Below, in pieces: positions 54,661-63,599 of a DNA stretch of 64,000 nucleotides (the first letter of the stretch is position 1; each line of letters opens with the position of its first letter). The notes under the pieces were generated by a model. That model searched no databases. It was given only the letters and a program-made list of their open reading frames with translations, and was not told the origin of the DNA. The translations under genes and the position numbers were made by a program. Origin of the DNA: Flavobacteriia bacterium (GTDB lineage: Bacteria; Bacteroidota; Bacteroidia; Flavobacteriales_D; Crocinitomicaceae); assembly GCA_947462925.1 (NCBI GenBank), contig CANHQP010000012.1, positions 1 to 64,000 on the forward strand, read 5' to 3'.

Positions 54661-55797
54661 ATGGAGAAAATAACATTTAATAAGCCTTATTTTACAGGAA
54701 ACGAAACAAGATATATCGAAGAAGCAGTGAAATCGATGAAAATTTCTGGTGACGGTATTTACACAAAAAAATGTCACGATTTTTTCGAACAGAAGTATAG
54801 TTTTAAAAAATGCTTGTTGACTACTTCATGCACTGACGCGCTTGAGATGGCAGCAATTTTGATCAATACGAAAGAAGGAGATGAAATTATCATGCCTTCT
54901 TATACATTTGTTTCCACTTCAAATGCTTTTGTTTTAAGGGGTGCAAAAATTGTTTTTGCAGATTCAAAATCAGACCACCCGAATATTGATGTTTCAAAAA
55001 TCGAAGCTTTAATTACACCAAAAACCAAGGCAATCGTACCAGTTCATTATGGTGGTTTGGCTTGCGACATGGATGAAATTATGGCATTGGCTAAAAAATA
55101 TGATTTGTTTGTAATCGAAGATGCTGCACAAGCAATTGATTCATTTTATAAAGGTAGGCCGCTTGGGAGCATTGGTCATTTATCCGCTTTTTCTTTTCAT
55201 GAAACCAAAAATATTATTTCTGGGGAAGGAGGTATGTTAGTAATTAACGACGATCAATTTTTTGACCGTGCTGAAATAATTAGAGAAAAAGGCACCAATC
55301 GCAGTAAATTTTACCGTGGTGAAGTGGATAAATATGGTTGGATTGATATCGGTTCTTCGTTTTTACCGTCCGATATTATAGCAGCATTTTTATTTGCCCA
55401 ATTGGAGAATTTAGATAGAATCCAAGAAAAAAGGAAACAGATTTGGAATTCATTTTATGAAAAACTAGCGGATTCAAAAAATAAGGGAAATTTTAGATAT
55501 TTAGAAATAAATGAAAATCAAACAAACAATGGACATTTATTTGCTTTGATTCTGAATAGTTTGGAGGAACGCACAGCATTGATTGACTTTATGAGAAAAG
55601 ACGAAGTGATGCCTGTTTTTCATTATTTAAGTTTGCACAAAAGTCCTTATTACCAAGATAAACATGATGGACGAGCGCTTGAAAATTGTGATAGATTTGC
55701 TGATACCTTGTTGCGATTGCCTTTTTACCATGATTTAACAATAGAAGATATTGAAAAAATTACCTCATTAGTCAACTGTTTTTTTGATGGAAAATAA
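54661..55797 (+). CDS. wecE: dTDP-4-amino-4,6-dideoxygalactose transaminase, WecE/RffA-like, copy 2
   Basis: A 378-residue paralogue of the gene at 46,811 with matching residues throughout, including ITFNKPYFTGNET, SFHETKNIISGEGGMLV (PLP lysine) and SSFLPSDIIAAFLFAQLEN. It is either a second enzyme for the same sugar or one that has drifted to another keto-sugar. The stop overlaps the next gene by 11 bases, beginning a run of closely spaced glycan genes. Confidence 0.9.
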   Translation: MEKITFNKPYFTGNETRYIEEAVKSMKISGDGIYTKKCHDFFEQKYSFKKCLLTTSCTDALEMAAILINTKEGDEIIMPSYTFVSTSNAFVLRGAKIVFADSKSDHPNIDVSKIEALITPKTKAIVPVHYGGLACDMDEIMALAKKYDLFVIEDAAQAIDSFYKGRPLGSIGHLSAFSFHETKNIISGEGGMLVINDDQFFDRAEIIREKGTNRSKFYRGEVDKYGWIDIGSSFLPSDIIAAFLFAQLENLDRIQEKRKQIWNSFYEKLADSKNKGNFRYLEINENQTNNGHLFALILNSLEERTALIDFMRKDEVMPVFHYLSLHKSPYYQDKHDGRALENCDRFADTLLRLPFYHDLTIEDIEKITSLVNCFFDGK

Positions 55798-56932
55798 AGC
55801 TAAAATATTATTTATTGTTTCTGATTTTTATCAATCAGGAGCCAATAGATATGCATATGAAATTGATAAATCCATTAATAAAAACAAAATTGATTTGTCA
55901 ATTTTATCGTGGCATCCACTGAACTATAGTGATATTTGGGACGATCATTATTATTCAAAACATCAAGCATTAGGTACCCCGATTTTTTTTGAAAATGAAA
56001 TTAATCAATTAACTGTTCCCTCTATCAAGGAAAGGTTTGCAAAAAAGTTATTTAACAAACCATTTCCCAATGAAAGGCAGATGTTTCATGATTTTTTAGC
56101 TCCTTATTCGAAGATAATTGTAGTTGGTGAATATTTGTATCCTTTTGTTGCAAGGTTTATGAATAAAAAGGAATTAAAAAAAACTTATATTTGTGTTCAA
56201 AACTCCATTTTTCAGCACAAAGAAAATTATGATCGTTATGATAAAAAGCAGTTTTTTCAATTTATTACTTGTTTCAAAGATGGAATGTATCAAAATGAAT
56301 TACATTCTTTTGGGAATTACAGCCACGTTTTTTTTCCATTGGCGATCAATATTGAAAATCCAGTTTTTAAGTCTAATTATGAATTGAAAGAACCAATAAA
56401 AATTGGAATTTTCACAAGACTTTCACACACTAAACCACTAGATCCTTTTTTATATGCTTTTCAATTGATTGTTGAGAAGTATCCTACTGCAGAATTTCAT
56501 GTGTATGGAACTGGTGACCCTGAAAAAGAAGGAGTAATGAGAATTGTAAAACAGCTAGATTTAGAAAAAAATGTATTTTTCAGAGGGCATCAACAAGATT
56601 TAATTGCTTCAGCTTTGGTTGATAATCTCAATTTAATCTGGTTACATGGATATTATGGGGTACCTGGTGGTTTTGCTGGGTTTGATATTTGTACCACTAA
56701 AATCCCCCAGGTTTTTTGGGATTTCAGTGTTTCAAGCGATCAATTCAGTGATGAAAGATTTCCGATGTTTCACAGTTTATCCAAGTTTGTAGCCAAATCA
56801 TTGGAAATTATTGAAGATGCTGTCAAAGCTAAAGAATTAGCAGAAGTTCAATATAAATATATTGATGACGAGAGAAATATTCAAAAATTTATTCATATAT
56901 TGGAAACTCTTTTTGAAGAAAAAACTAAATGA
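55787..56932 (+). CDS. glycosyltransferase, GT4-like
   Basis: A 381-residue GT-B enzyme. The N-terminal Rossmann half opens KILFIVSDFYQSGANRYAYEI; the C-terminal half has IKIGIFTRLSHTKPLDPFLYA, AEFHVYGTGDPEKEG and VFFRGHQQDL. The usual GT4 donor-site E-x7-E is not clear: the equivalent region reads GYYGVPGGFAGFDIC. ATG 55,787 is preferred over the TTG one codon earlier. It overlaps wecE copy 2 by 11 bases. The sugar transferred is unknown. Confidence 0.75.
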   Translation: MENKAKILFIVSDFYQSGANRYAYEIDKSINKNKIDLSILSWHPLNYSDIWDDHYYSKHQALGTPIFFENEINQLTVPSIKERFAKKLFNKPFPNERQMFHDFLAPYSKIIVVGEYLYPFVARFMNKKELKKTYICVQNSIFQHKENYDRYDKKQFFQFITCFKDGMYQNELHSFGNYSHVFFPLAINIENPVFKSNYELKEPIKIGIFTRLSHTKPLDPFLYAFQLIVEKYPTAEFHVYGTGDPEKEGVMRIVKQLDLEKNVFFRGHQQDLIASALVDNLNLIWLHGYYGVPGGFAGFDICTTKIPQVFWDFSVSSDQFSDERFPMFHSLSKFVAKSLEIIEDAVKAKELAEVQYKYIDDERNIQKFIHILETLFEEKTK

Positions 56933-56939
56933 AAATGGA

Positions 56940-57745
56940 ATGAATGTAAAGTATAAATTAGGTGGTAAGGAAATTGAACTTGAGTTGAATGGTTCTACTT
57001 TTGTTGGTTCTGATGAGGTCTTATTGTTACAAGATGAAAATTTAATTGAAAATACAGATTGGAAAGAAATTGTCGATTTTTTGATTGAAGCTGATTTCGT
57101 AAAAATTAAAGACGGTTCAAAATCGATTATCGGTGATTTAATTCTTGAAGCTGGCGGACAAATTGATGAAAATTTTGAGCTTGAAAATTACCATCTATAT
57201 GTGAACAATGAAATTCACTTAAATTTGCAAAAATGATTCAGTGGGGGTGGAATGTAAGTCAATTTCCGGTGGATTTTAAGTTGATTAATGAACGCATTTC
57301 AGAAGTTCTTGGTCTAGAGGTATCCTCTAAAGCAAAACATGCTGATATAAATAATTTTTTCTTGAGAATTGTAAGACCTCAAAATTTTCAAGACAACAAT
57401 CCCCCTCAAAGAGATGTTTGGTTGGATTGACTTAGAAATGCGGTCAATATTTATGCTCCAATTTGCGGAAGTAATTCCGAAAGCTCACTAGGCTTAATTG
57501 CTGGAAGTCATTTTTTAATGGAGTCAGAAATTGAACGAACTGTTGATGGAGCAATATTAAACGGAACTTCATATACTGTTCCTTGTGTTATTTCGGTCAA
57601 AGGAGAACAGCCGATGTTAGAAAGGCCAGACCCGAAAGAAAATCAAGTGATGCTTTTCTCTCCTTATTTGGTTCATGGTGGTGGATATAATTTTAATGAA
57701 AATACAACAAGAATGTCTCTAGAATTGAGATTTTGGAAAAATTAA
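56940..57745 (+). pseudogene. broken phytanoyl-CoA-dioxygenase-like (PhyH) gene
   Basis: Three open pieces form one protein of about 268 residues: 56,940-57,236, then 57,233-57,430, then on in the same frame to 57,745. The first junction is at an AAAAA run (about 57,230-57,234); one more A would fuse NLQK to MIQWGWNVSQF. The second break is an in-frame TGA at 57,428-57,430 in DVWLD-stop-LRNAVNIYAP, where CGA (Arg) by a C-to-T change is likely. The end (VMLFSPYLVHGGGYNFN, TRMSLELRFW) fits PhyH-type 2-oxoglutarate/Fe oxygenases. The place expected for the first Fe-binding HxD reads QRD. It is probably inactive. Confidence 0.75.
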
Positions 57746-57750
57746 GAAAA

Positions 57751-58680
57751 ATGAAAGTATTAATTACAGGAGGTGCAGGTTTTATTGGAAGTCATTTAAC
57801 TGCTTATTTAGCTGAACAAGGAGATGAAGTAATTGTACTAGATAACTTATTGAGAGGAAATAAAATTGAAGATTACATCTTAAGCAAGATTACTTTTGTT
57901 GAAGGAGATGTAAGAGATCAAGATTTGGTAATGAAACTTTCAGAAAATTGCGATCAGATTTATCATTTGGCTGCGATTTTGGGAGTAGATATTGTTGCTG
58001 ACAATCCTGTTGAAACAATGGAAACCGAAGTTGAAGGCACAAAAAACGTTGTTTATGCTGCTCTGAAACATGGTGTTAAGAAAGTTATTTATGCTTCCAC
58101 GAGTGGAGTTTATGGTCATTCTGCAATAGAAAAAAGCGTCGATGAAGACATCATGATTGATCCTAGAACGAGTTATGCCATGGCGAAACGATATAATGAA
58201 ATTTATCTAAAGGCAGTTTACGAAGAAAGAGGTCTTGAGTCTATTTCATTGCGTTTTTTCAATGTATATGGTCCTCGACAAGATGACAGAATGGTGATTC
58301 CTCGTTTTTTTGAACAAGCACTCAAAAATGAACCAATCACTGTTTTCGGAAGTGGAAAACAAACGAGAGACTTTACAAGTGTCGAAGAAACAATAATTTC
58401 GTTGGTTAAATTATCAGAAGTTTCAACAGGAGCTGAAATCTACAATATAGCAAATGAAACAGAATTAAATATCTTGGAGTTAGCAGAGTACATCAAAGAA
58501 ATTACAAAGTCAGACTCTGAAATTAAATTAATTGAGTCTCCTGCTAATAGATATGATTATGAGGTTGAAAGACGAGTTGGAAGTTCTGAAAAGTTACTAA
58601 AAGCGGTTGGATTCAAACCAAATACTAATATTCGATTAGGTTTAAAGAAATTACAAGAAAGTTTGTATCAAATTAATTAA
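57751..58680 (+). CDS. NAD-dependent sugar epimerase/dehydratase (extended SDR)
   Basis: A 309-residue nucleotide-sugar-modifying enzyme from ATG 57,751. The NAD-binding GGAGFIG is at 7-13, a Ser/Thr catalytic block in YASTSGVYG, and the YxxxK pair is Y142/K146 (SYAMAKRYNE). SLRFFNVYGPRQ and GSGKQTRDFTSVEE are shared with UDP-glucose 4-epimerase and UDP-glucuronate decarboxylase relatives. It may make UDP-galactose, UDP-xylose or another sugar for the cluster; the specific reaction cannot be set from sequence alone. It starts five bases after the broken dioxygenase. Confidence 0.88.
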   Translation: MKVLITGGAGFIGSHLTAYLAEQGDEVIVLDNLLRGNKIEDYILSKITFVEGDVRDQDLVMKLSENCDQIYHLAAILGVDIVADNPVETMETEVEGTKNVVYAALKHGVKKVIYASTSGVYGHSAIEKSVDEDIMIDPRTSYAMAKRYNEIYLKAVYEERGLESISLRFFNVYGPRQDDRMVIPRFFEQALKNEPITVFGSGKQTRDFTSVEETIISLVKLSEVSTGAEIYNIANETELNILELAEYIKEITKSDSEIKLIESPANRYDYEVERRVGSSEKLLKAVGFKPNTNIRLGLKKLQESLYQIN

Positions 58681-58686
58681 TCTTGC

Positions 58687-59817
58687 ATGGCTAGCAAACA
58701 AAAAGTATTAGTTTTATTGCCCTTATTTGATTTAGGAGGTGCTGAAAAACAAGGTGTATACATTGCACGATCTATGCAAGAGAGTGGTAAGTATGAAGTT
58801 GAAGTTTGGGCTATTGGAAAAGGAACAGGAAAGCTTTGTGTTTTATTGGATGATTTAGGATTGAAATACAAGTGTTTAAACAAATCATTTGACTCATTTT
58901 ATAATGTTAAAAGTCGAATAAAATTATATTTTAATTTTAGGTATTCTATACAAAAATCTAAAATAGAAATACTTATTCCTTTTACATATCATTGTAATGT
59001 ATTAGCAGCTTCAACTTTTAGATTTTCGAGAGTGAAAAAATGTGTATGGTTCCAAATTGCGATGGAATATCAGTTCTCCTACAGTAGTTTTGAAAAAATT
59101 GCTTCGAAATTTAAACCAGTTTATGCTGCAAATTCTTTGGCTGCTGCTAAGTTTATTTCAGAAAAACACAAGATTGAGTTATCGTCTGTATCATTTATAC
59201 CAAATCCATTCGAATTTATTTCACCAAAGGAATCAAGAAATAGTTGGCGAGAAAAATTGAATATCAAATCAGACGAGTTGATGTTTTTTATTGCTGCTAA
59301 TTTTTACCCAGAGAAAGACCATGAGACTTTGCTAAATGGATTTAGCAAAGCAAAGAAAAAACATAAAAATGCCAAGTTAGTTCTAGCTGGGAGTAAAGAA
59401 TATTTGCCCGCTTTAAATAATTTGAAAGCCTTATCTTTTGATTTATCATTATCTTTTGAAGATGTTTTATTTATAGGTACTAGCGATGACGTTCCTGGTC
59501 TAATTGAGGCTTCAGACATTTGTTTTTTGACTAGTATAAGTGAAGGAAGTCCGAATGCGTTAATAGAATACATGGGCTATGGAAAGCCAATAATTGCATC
59601 TTCAATACCTCCAATTGTTGAATTATTAAACTCAAGTTATCCTTATTTATTTGAAAAAGGTAATTCTGACGATTTGGCATTGAAAATTGATTTATTAATT
59701 TCGGAAATAAATTTCCCTAAAGTACATGATTTGACTGAAGTAAATAGAGAAAAAATTTTAACACAATATACAATAGAGTCTAATTTCAATGCTTTTCACA
59801 AAATAATTTCACAATGA
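58687..59817 (+). CDS. glycosyltransferase family 4
   Basis: A 376-residue GT-B enzyme. It opens VLVLLPLFDLGGAEKQGVYIA with the acceptor-side Gly-rich loop; the donor side carries FIAANFYPEKDHETLLNGF, AKLVLAGSKEY, VLFIGTSDDVPGLIEASDIC and the GT4 motif SISEGSPNALIEYMGYGKP with the E-x7-E glutamates. It is six bases after the epimerase gene and overlaps the next glycosyltransferase by four bases, so it belongs to the same operon. Acceptor and sugar are unknown. Confidence 0.9.
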   Translation: MASKQKVLVLLPLFDLGGAEKQGVYIARSMQESGKYEVEVWAIGKGTGKLCVLLDDLGLKYKCLNKSFDSFYNVKSRIKLYFNFRYSIQKSKIEILIPFTYHCNVLAASTFRFSRVKKCVWFQIAMEYQFSYSSFEKIASKFKPVYAANSLAAAKFISEKHKIELSSVSFIPNPFEFISPKESRNSWREKLNIKSDELMFFIAANFYPEKDHETLLNGFSKAKKKHKNAKLVLAGSKEYLPALNNLKALSFDLSLSFEDVLFIGTSDDVPGLIEASDICFLTSISEGSPNALIEYMGYGKPIIASSIPPIVELLNSSYPYLFEKGNSDDLALKIDLLISEINFPKVHDLTEVNREKILTQYTIESNFNAFHKIISQ

Positions 59818-60611
59818 AACCGCTTATTTCATTTATCGTTCCATATTTTAATGCTGGAACTACGATTCAAGATACGATTGATTCAATTTTCAATCAATCT
59901 TATGATAATTTTGAAATATGGATTATTGATGATGGAAGTGATGATTTATTGTCAATTGAAAAATTGAAAGATTTTTTGAATATTGATAAAATCAAGATTC
60001 TACATCAAGAAAATCAAGGTCCTAGTTCAGCAAGGAATAATGCAATCACAAAGTCCAAAGCTGATTTTTTTGTGTTTTTAGATTCAGATGATTTGATTGA
60101 AGCAGAAACTTTAATTTTTGCGCTTGAAAACATAAAAATGAATGATGTTTTGTTTGGAGACTGCCTTTATTTTGGTGGCAGAACTGATGTTAAAAAACAA
60201 TTATTGCCAACAAAAGAACAAATATTAGTGGGCAATCCTATAGCAATTTGCGCATTGATCCGCGCTGAGACATTTAAACAAATACTTTTTGATACCCACC
60301 TTGATAAGTTAGGATTAGAAGATTGGGAATTGTGGATTAATTTGTTCTCTAGAGATTTTAAATTCATTTATTTTGAAAAGATTTTATTCAAAATTAGAGT
60401 GAATGAAAATTCAAGAACATTTAAAGTTGCCAATCAGAAACATTCAATTATTAAAAAATATATTTTTAACAAGCATTCAGAATTTCTGTACAATCAATAT
60501 TTAAATGTATTTGAAGAAAAAAAAGAATTGTCAACTTTAATTGATTTTAAAATTGGTAAATTGGTGCTTTATCCATATAGAATGCTCAAACAAATATTTA
60601 AGAAAAAATGA
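59814..60611 (+). CDS. glycosyltransferase family 2
   Basis: A 265-residue cytoplasmic GT-A enzyme: FIVPYFNAGTTIQDTIDSIF, IIDDGSDD (about 38-45), QGPSSARNNAI and the metal-binding FLDSDD (about 88-93). No membrane helix is present. The ATG overlaps the preceding stop (ATGA) and its own stop overlaps the following ATG by four bases, so the three genes are translationally coupled. Confidence 0.9.
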   Translation: MKPLISFIVPYFNAGTTIQDTIDSIFNQSYDNFEIWIIDDGSDDLLSIEKLKDFLNIDKIKILHQENQGPSSARNNAITKSKADFFVFLDSDDLIEAETLIFALENIKMNDVLFGDCLYFGGRTDVKKQLLPTKEQILVGNPIAICALIRAETFKQILFDTHLDKLGLEDWELWINLFSRDFKFIYFEKILFKIRVNENSRTFKVANQKHSIIKKYIFNKHSEFLYNQYLNVFEEKKELSTLIDFKIGKLVLYPYRMLKQIFKKK

Positions 60612-61474
60612 AAAATTATCTAAAGCAAGATGAAGCTAGTTTTATTCAACTAGGTAAAGATAAACACGAAGAGTATATCACTGCAAGCCCATTTCCAAGC
60701 GGTTATTTTGAAAATTTTTTCGATGAAAAAATGTTAGATGAGATTTTAGATGAATTTCCGGATTTAAAATCTAAAGCAGATTATAATTTTAAAAATGCAA
60801 ATGAAAATAAATTAGCTACCAAAGGCGAATACAAATTATCTCCAAAAGCTAGAGATTTTATTCGATTTTTAAATTCTCAGGTTTTCTTGGATTTTTTATC
60901 AAATCTTACCGGCATAGAAAATTTAATACCAGATCCAACACTTGCTGGCGGCGGATACCATGAATTGAAGCCTGGTGGATTCTTGAAAATTCATAGTGAT
61001 TTCAATAAGCATCCTGACAATAAGTTAGATAGAAGAATTAACGTGTTGGTTTATTTGAATAAAAATTGGAAGACTGAATACGGTGGTCAGTTTGAATTAT
61101 GGAATGAATCCATGACAGAATGTGTTAAAAAAATCGAACCAAATTTCAATACTATGGCTATTTTCTCAACTACCAGTAAATCTTATCACGGTAATCCTAG
61201 AATTATAAAATGCGATGAAGGAAATAGTAGAAAATCAATCGCAATGTATTACTATACAAATGGTCGACCTCAGCACGAAGTGGAGGAGTTTTTGGAAGAC
61301 CATTCAACGATTTTTAAAGCGAGAGAAAATTTGGACGATTTGAAAGAAACAGAAAAGTATCTTCAAGAAAAATTAGTGAGGGCGAAAAAGGAAAAAAACA
61401 GAATTCTAATTATTCATTTTTTCAAAAATATTGCACCACCATTTATTTGGAGTCTTGTCAAGAGAAGGAAATAA
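60608..61474 (+). CDS. 2-oxoglutarate/Fe(II) oxygenase, prolyl-4-hydroxylase-like
   Basis: A 288-residue oxygenase. The iron site is complete: H129 and D131 in LKIHSDFN and H194 in KSYHGNP, with R208 (NSRKSIAMYYYT) for 2-oxoglutarate. The fold is that of the P4H-like family found in O-antigen clusters, where substrates may be sugars, lipids or proteins. It overlaps the GT2 gene by four bases. The last 50 residues are charged and helical. The true substrate is unknown. Confidence 0.85.
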   Translation: MKNYLKQDEASFIQLGKDKHEEYITASPFPSGYFENFFDEKMLDEILDEFPDLKSKADYNFKNANENKLATKGEYKLSPKARDFIRFLNSQVFLDFLSNLTGIENLIPDPTLAGGGYHELKPGGFLKIHSDFNKHPDNKLDRRINVLVYLNKNWKTEYGGQFELWNESMTECVKKIEPNFNTMAIFSTTSKSYHGNPRIIKCDEGNSRKSIAMYYYTNGRPQHEVEEFLEDHSTIFKARENLDDLKETEKYLQEKLVRAKKEKNRILIIHFFKNIAPPFIWSLVKRRK

Positions 61475-61506
61475 AATAAAATTAGAAGGAAATTATTGAG
61501 TTTATA

Positions 61507-61514
61507 TAATTTTG
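61507..61514 (+). promoter_or_regulatory. -7 promoter element of the second half of the cluster
   Basis: TAATTTTG, an exact TAnnTTTG match, lies in the 117-base gap after the oxygenase gene and 77 bases before the next ATG. It suggests a new transcript starts here. Confidence 0.5.
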
Positions 61515-61591
61515 TCCTTGTTTAAAAAAAAATAATTCAATGGGGTGAATTTTTTACAAAAAAAGTATAATTTAATCTATGAATTAAATTG

Positions 61592-62530
61592 ATGGAAACA
61601 TATAAAATAAGAAAACTAAAACAGGATATAGTCGGTGATTTAATTTCAATTTACAAGAATGCTTTTGATGTTGATGTTGATGAAGATTTTTTAAACAAGA
61701 AGCAACAAGTTCGTTTTCTTAATCAGAATTACGTGGGATTTATCGCATACGACCAAAACAATTTGCCAGCTGCGTTTTATGGCGTATACGCTTGCTTGTT
61801 ATCATACAATGGAAAAACATTTTTGGGAGCCCAATCAGGCGATACCATGACACACAGTGACCATAAAGGAAAGGGGTTATTTACCATGTTGGCGTTGGAA
61901 ACTTATCAATATTGTAAAGAAAATGGTTTTCATTGTGTTTTTGGTTTTCCAAACGAAAATTCGTTCCCAGGGTTTATAAAGCGGCTTGGATGGTCACATT
62001 TTGATGACTTGGTTCCATACTTAATTAGGGTAAAGTGCGTTCCTTGGATAAGATTGAAAAACACATTCAAGTTACCCCAAAAAATGCATAATAGTTGGTG
62101 CCGATTTATTTTAAAAAGTGCGAAAAAGGGTTCATCATTTCAAAGTTCTTGTTTGGAAAACGATACTTCTGTTGTAGATCATTCTGCTGACTTTTTCCAA
62201 TATAAAACTTATGGAGAAAATTATTTGATTGAAGTTTGTGGAATAAATATTTGGATAAAATTTGATGATACATTTTTATTTATTGGTGATCTTGAGAAAT
62301 GTGATGAAGATAAATTCGTCATGGTGATCAAAGGATTAAAAAGACTCGCATTCAAAATGGGTTTGCCGCATTTGCGATTTCATGCTAGTTCACAAACTTG
62401 GGGCAGTGAAATGTTTCAAAAATATGGTGTTCCAATGGAAGTTAAGTATCCAGTTGGAGGAATTAGTTTCACAGATGAGATTCCAATAAAAAAAATGAAG
62501 TTTACAGGTGCAGACAATGATACTTTTTAG
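61592..62530 (+). CDS. GNAT-family acetyltransferase
   Basis: A 312-residue protein with a GNAT core in the first half: FLGAQSGDTMTHSDHKGKGLFTMLA, where HKGKGLF is the acetyl-CoA pyrophosphate loop, then FGFPNENSFPGFIKRLGW. The second half is an additional domain of unknown type. ATG 61,592 is chosen over the TTG directly before it. In this setting it may acetylate an amino sugar of the exported polymer. Confidence 0.82.
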   Translation: METYKIRKLKQDIVGDLISIYKNAFDVDVDEDFLNKKQQVRFLNQNYVGFIAYDQNNLPAAFYGVYACLLSYNGKTFLGAQSGDTMTHSDHKGKGLFTMLALETYQYCKENGFHCVFGFPNENSFPGFIKRLGWSHFDDLVPYLIRVKCVPWIRLKNTFKLPQKMHNSWCRFILKSAKKGSSFQSSCLENDTSVVDHSADFFQYKTYGENYLIEVCGINIWIKFDDTFLFIGDLEKCDEDKFVMVIKGLKRLAFKMGLPHLRFHASSQTWGSEMFQKYGVPMEVKYPVGGISFTDEIPIKKMKFTGADNDTF

Positions 62531-62548
62531 AAAAGTTTAATTAATAAT

Positions 62549-63598
62549 ATGATTAAAAACAACGTTTATTTACCAAATGTAACTTTCTTTAGATTTATAG
62601 CAGCGTTGTGGATTGTTTTTTTCCATTTTGGAACTACAGCAACCACAAATATTAATAATCCAATTATAACTAGAGTCGTTAGTAATGGATTTCAGGCTGT
62701 ATCATTCTTTTATGTTTTGTCTGGTTTCATAATGGCTTACCTTTATTATTCGTCGTTCCTAGATAATCAATTTCAACTGTTTAAATTTTGGAAAGCTCGA
62801 TTTGCACGTATATATCCGGCCTACTTTGTGGCACTATTATTTTGTTTCTTATTTTATTTATATTGGGGGACAGATTTAAGGTTAGTAGATTCTATCGTAG
62901 AGTTGTTATGTCTTCAAACTTGGAAATGCAGTTCTTTTCCCGGCTATAATTACCCAGATTGGAGTATATCAGTAGAATTCTTTTTCTACTTAATTTTTCC
63001 GTTTGTTATTAAAAAGTTCGTTTTCTTAAGTACGAAACTGATTGCTTTGATCGTCCTTGTTTTTTGGTTTACAACGCAATACCTGTATAATGTGATAGAT
63101 TTGGACAGTCAAAAGATTTTTGAAGATTTCCCGTTATTTCACGTTTCATCTTTTATTTTTGGCGTATTTGGTGGAGTATTATTTTTTAGGTACAATTCCT
63201 TTTTGATTAACCTGAACTTTGTTAAAATTTTCAGCACTTTAATAGCTATTTCGGGAATTTTATTTACTTGTCATTTCTTGTTCGGAGTAAAGGAAAACAT
63301 TGGTTTTTATTCCCCTGTTTTTTTGTTGCTGATTTTTGTTTTTGTTCTAGACAGAACTTATTTTTCTGTTCTTTTCGCAAATAGATTTGCTGATTATTTG
63401 GGAGAAATCAGCTATAGTATTTACATTTTCCAATACCCTGTGTATATTCTAGCGAAGATTTTTGCCAATAAATTGCATATCAATGTTGACAGTTTGTTTT
63501 TTCTATTTTCCTTTGTTTGTTTGTTGATTGGCGTATCAATGTTGACACATAAGTTTATTGAAAAGAAAATCAGAAAATTAATTTTAGAGAGACTTTGA
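62549..63598 (+). CDS. acyltransferase-3 family membrane O-acetyltransferase
   Basis: A 349-residue integral membrane protein with about ten helices, of the OafA/Oac type that O-acetylates surface polysaccharides. The N-terminal signature RFIAALWIVFFHFG gives the conserved Arg and catalytic-type His; SFFYVLSGFIMAY and FWKARFARIYPAYFVAL complete the family pattern, and DWSISVEFFFYLIFP is the second conserved block. It begins 18 bases after the GNAT gene and ends one base before the deacetylase. Confidence 0.9.
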   Translation: MIKNNVYLPNVTFFRFIAALWIVFFHFGTTATTNINNPIITRVVSNGFQAVSFFYVLSGFIMAYLYYSSFLDNQFQLFKFWKARFARIYPAYFVALLFCFLFYLYWGTDLRLVDSIVELLCLQTWKCSSFPGYNYPDWSISVEFFFYLIFPFVIKKFVFLSTKLIALIVLVFWFTTQYLYNVIDLDSQKIFEDFPLFHVSSFIFGVFGGVLFFRYNSFLINLNFVKIFSTLIAISGILFTCHFLFGVKENIGFYSPVFLLLIFVFVLDRTYFSVLFANRFADYLGEISYSIYIFQYPVYILAKIFANKLHINVDSLFFLFSFVCLLIGVSMLTHKFIEKKIRKLILERL

Positions 63599-63599
63599 G

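Noticed and set aside
57428-57430. UGA read as an amino acid (recoding or alternative genetic code)
   Set aside because: Other clear genes here end in TGA (for example at 1139-1141 and 63,596-63,598), the next base context shows no SECIS-like hairpin that I can see, and the same gene has a second lesion; a CGA-to-TGA nonsense change is simpler.
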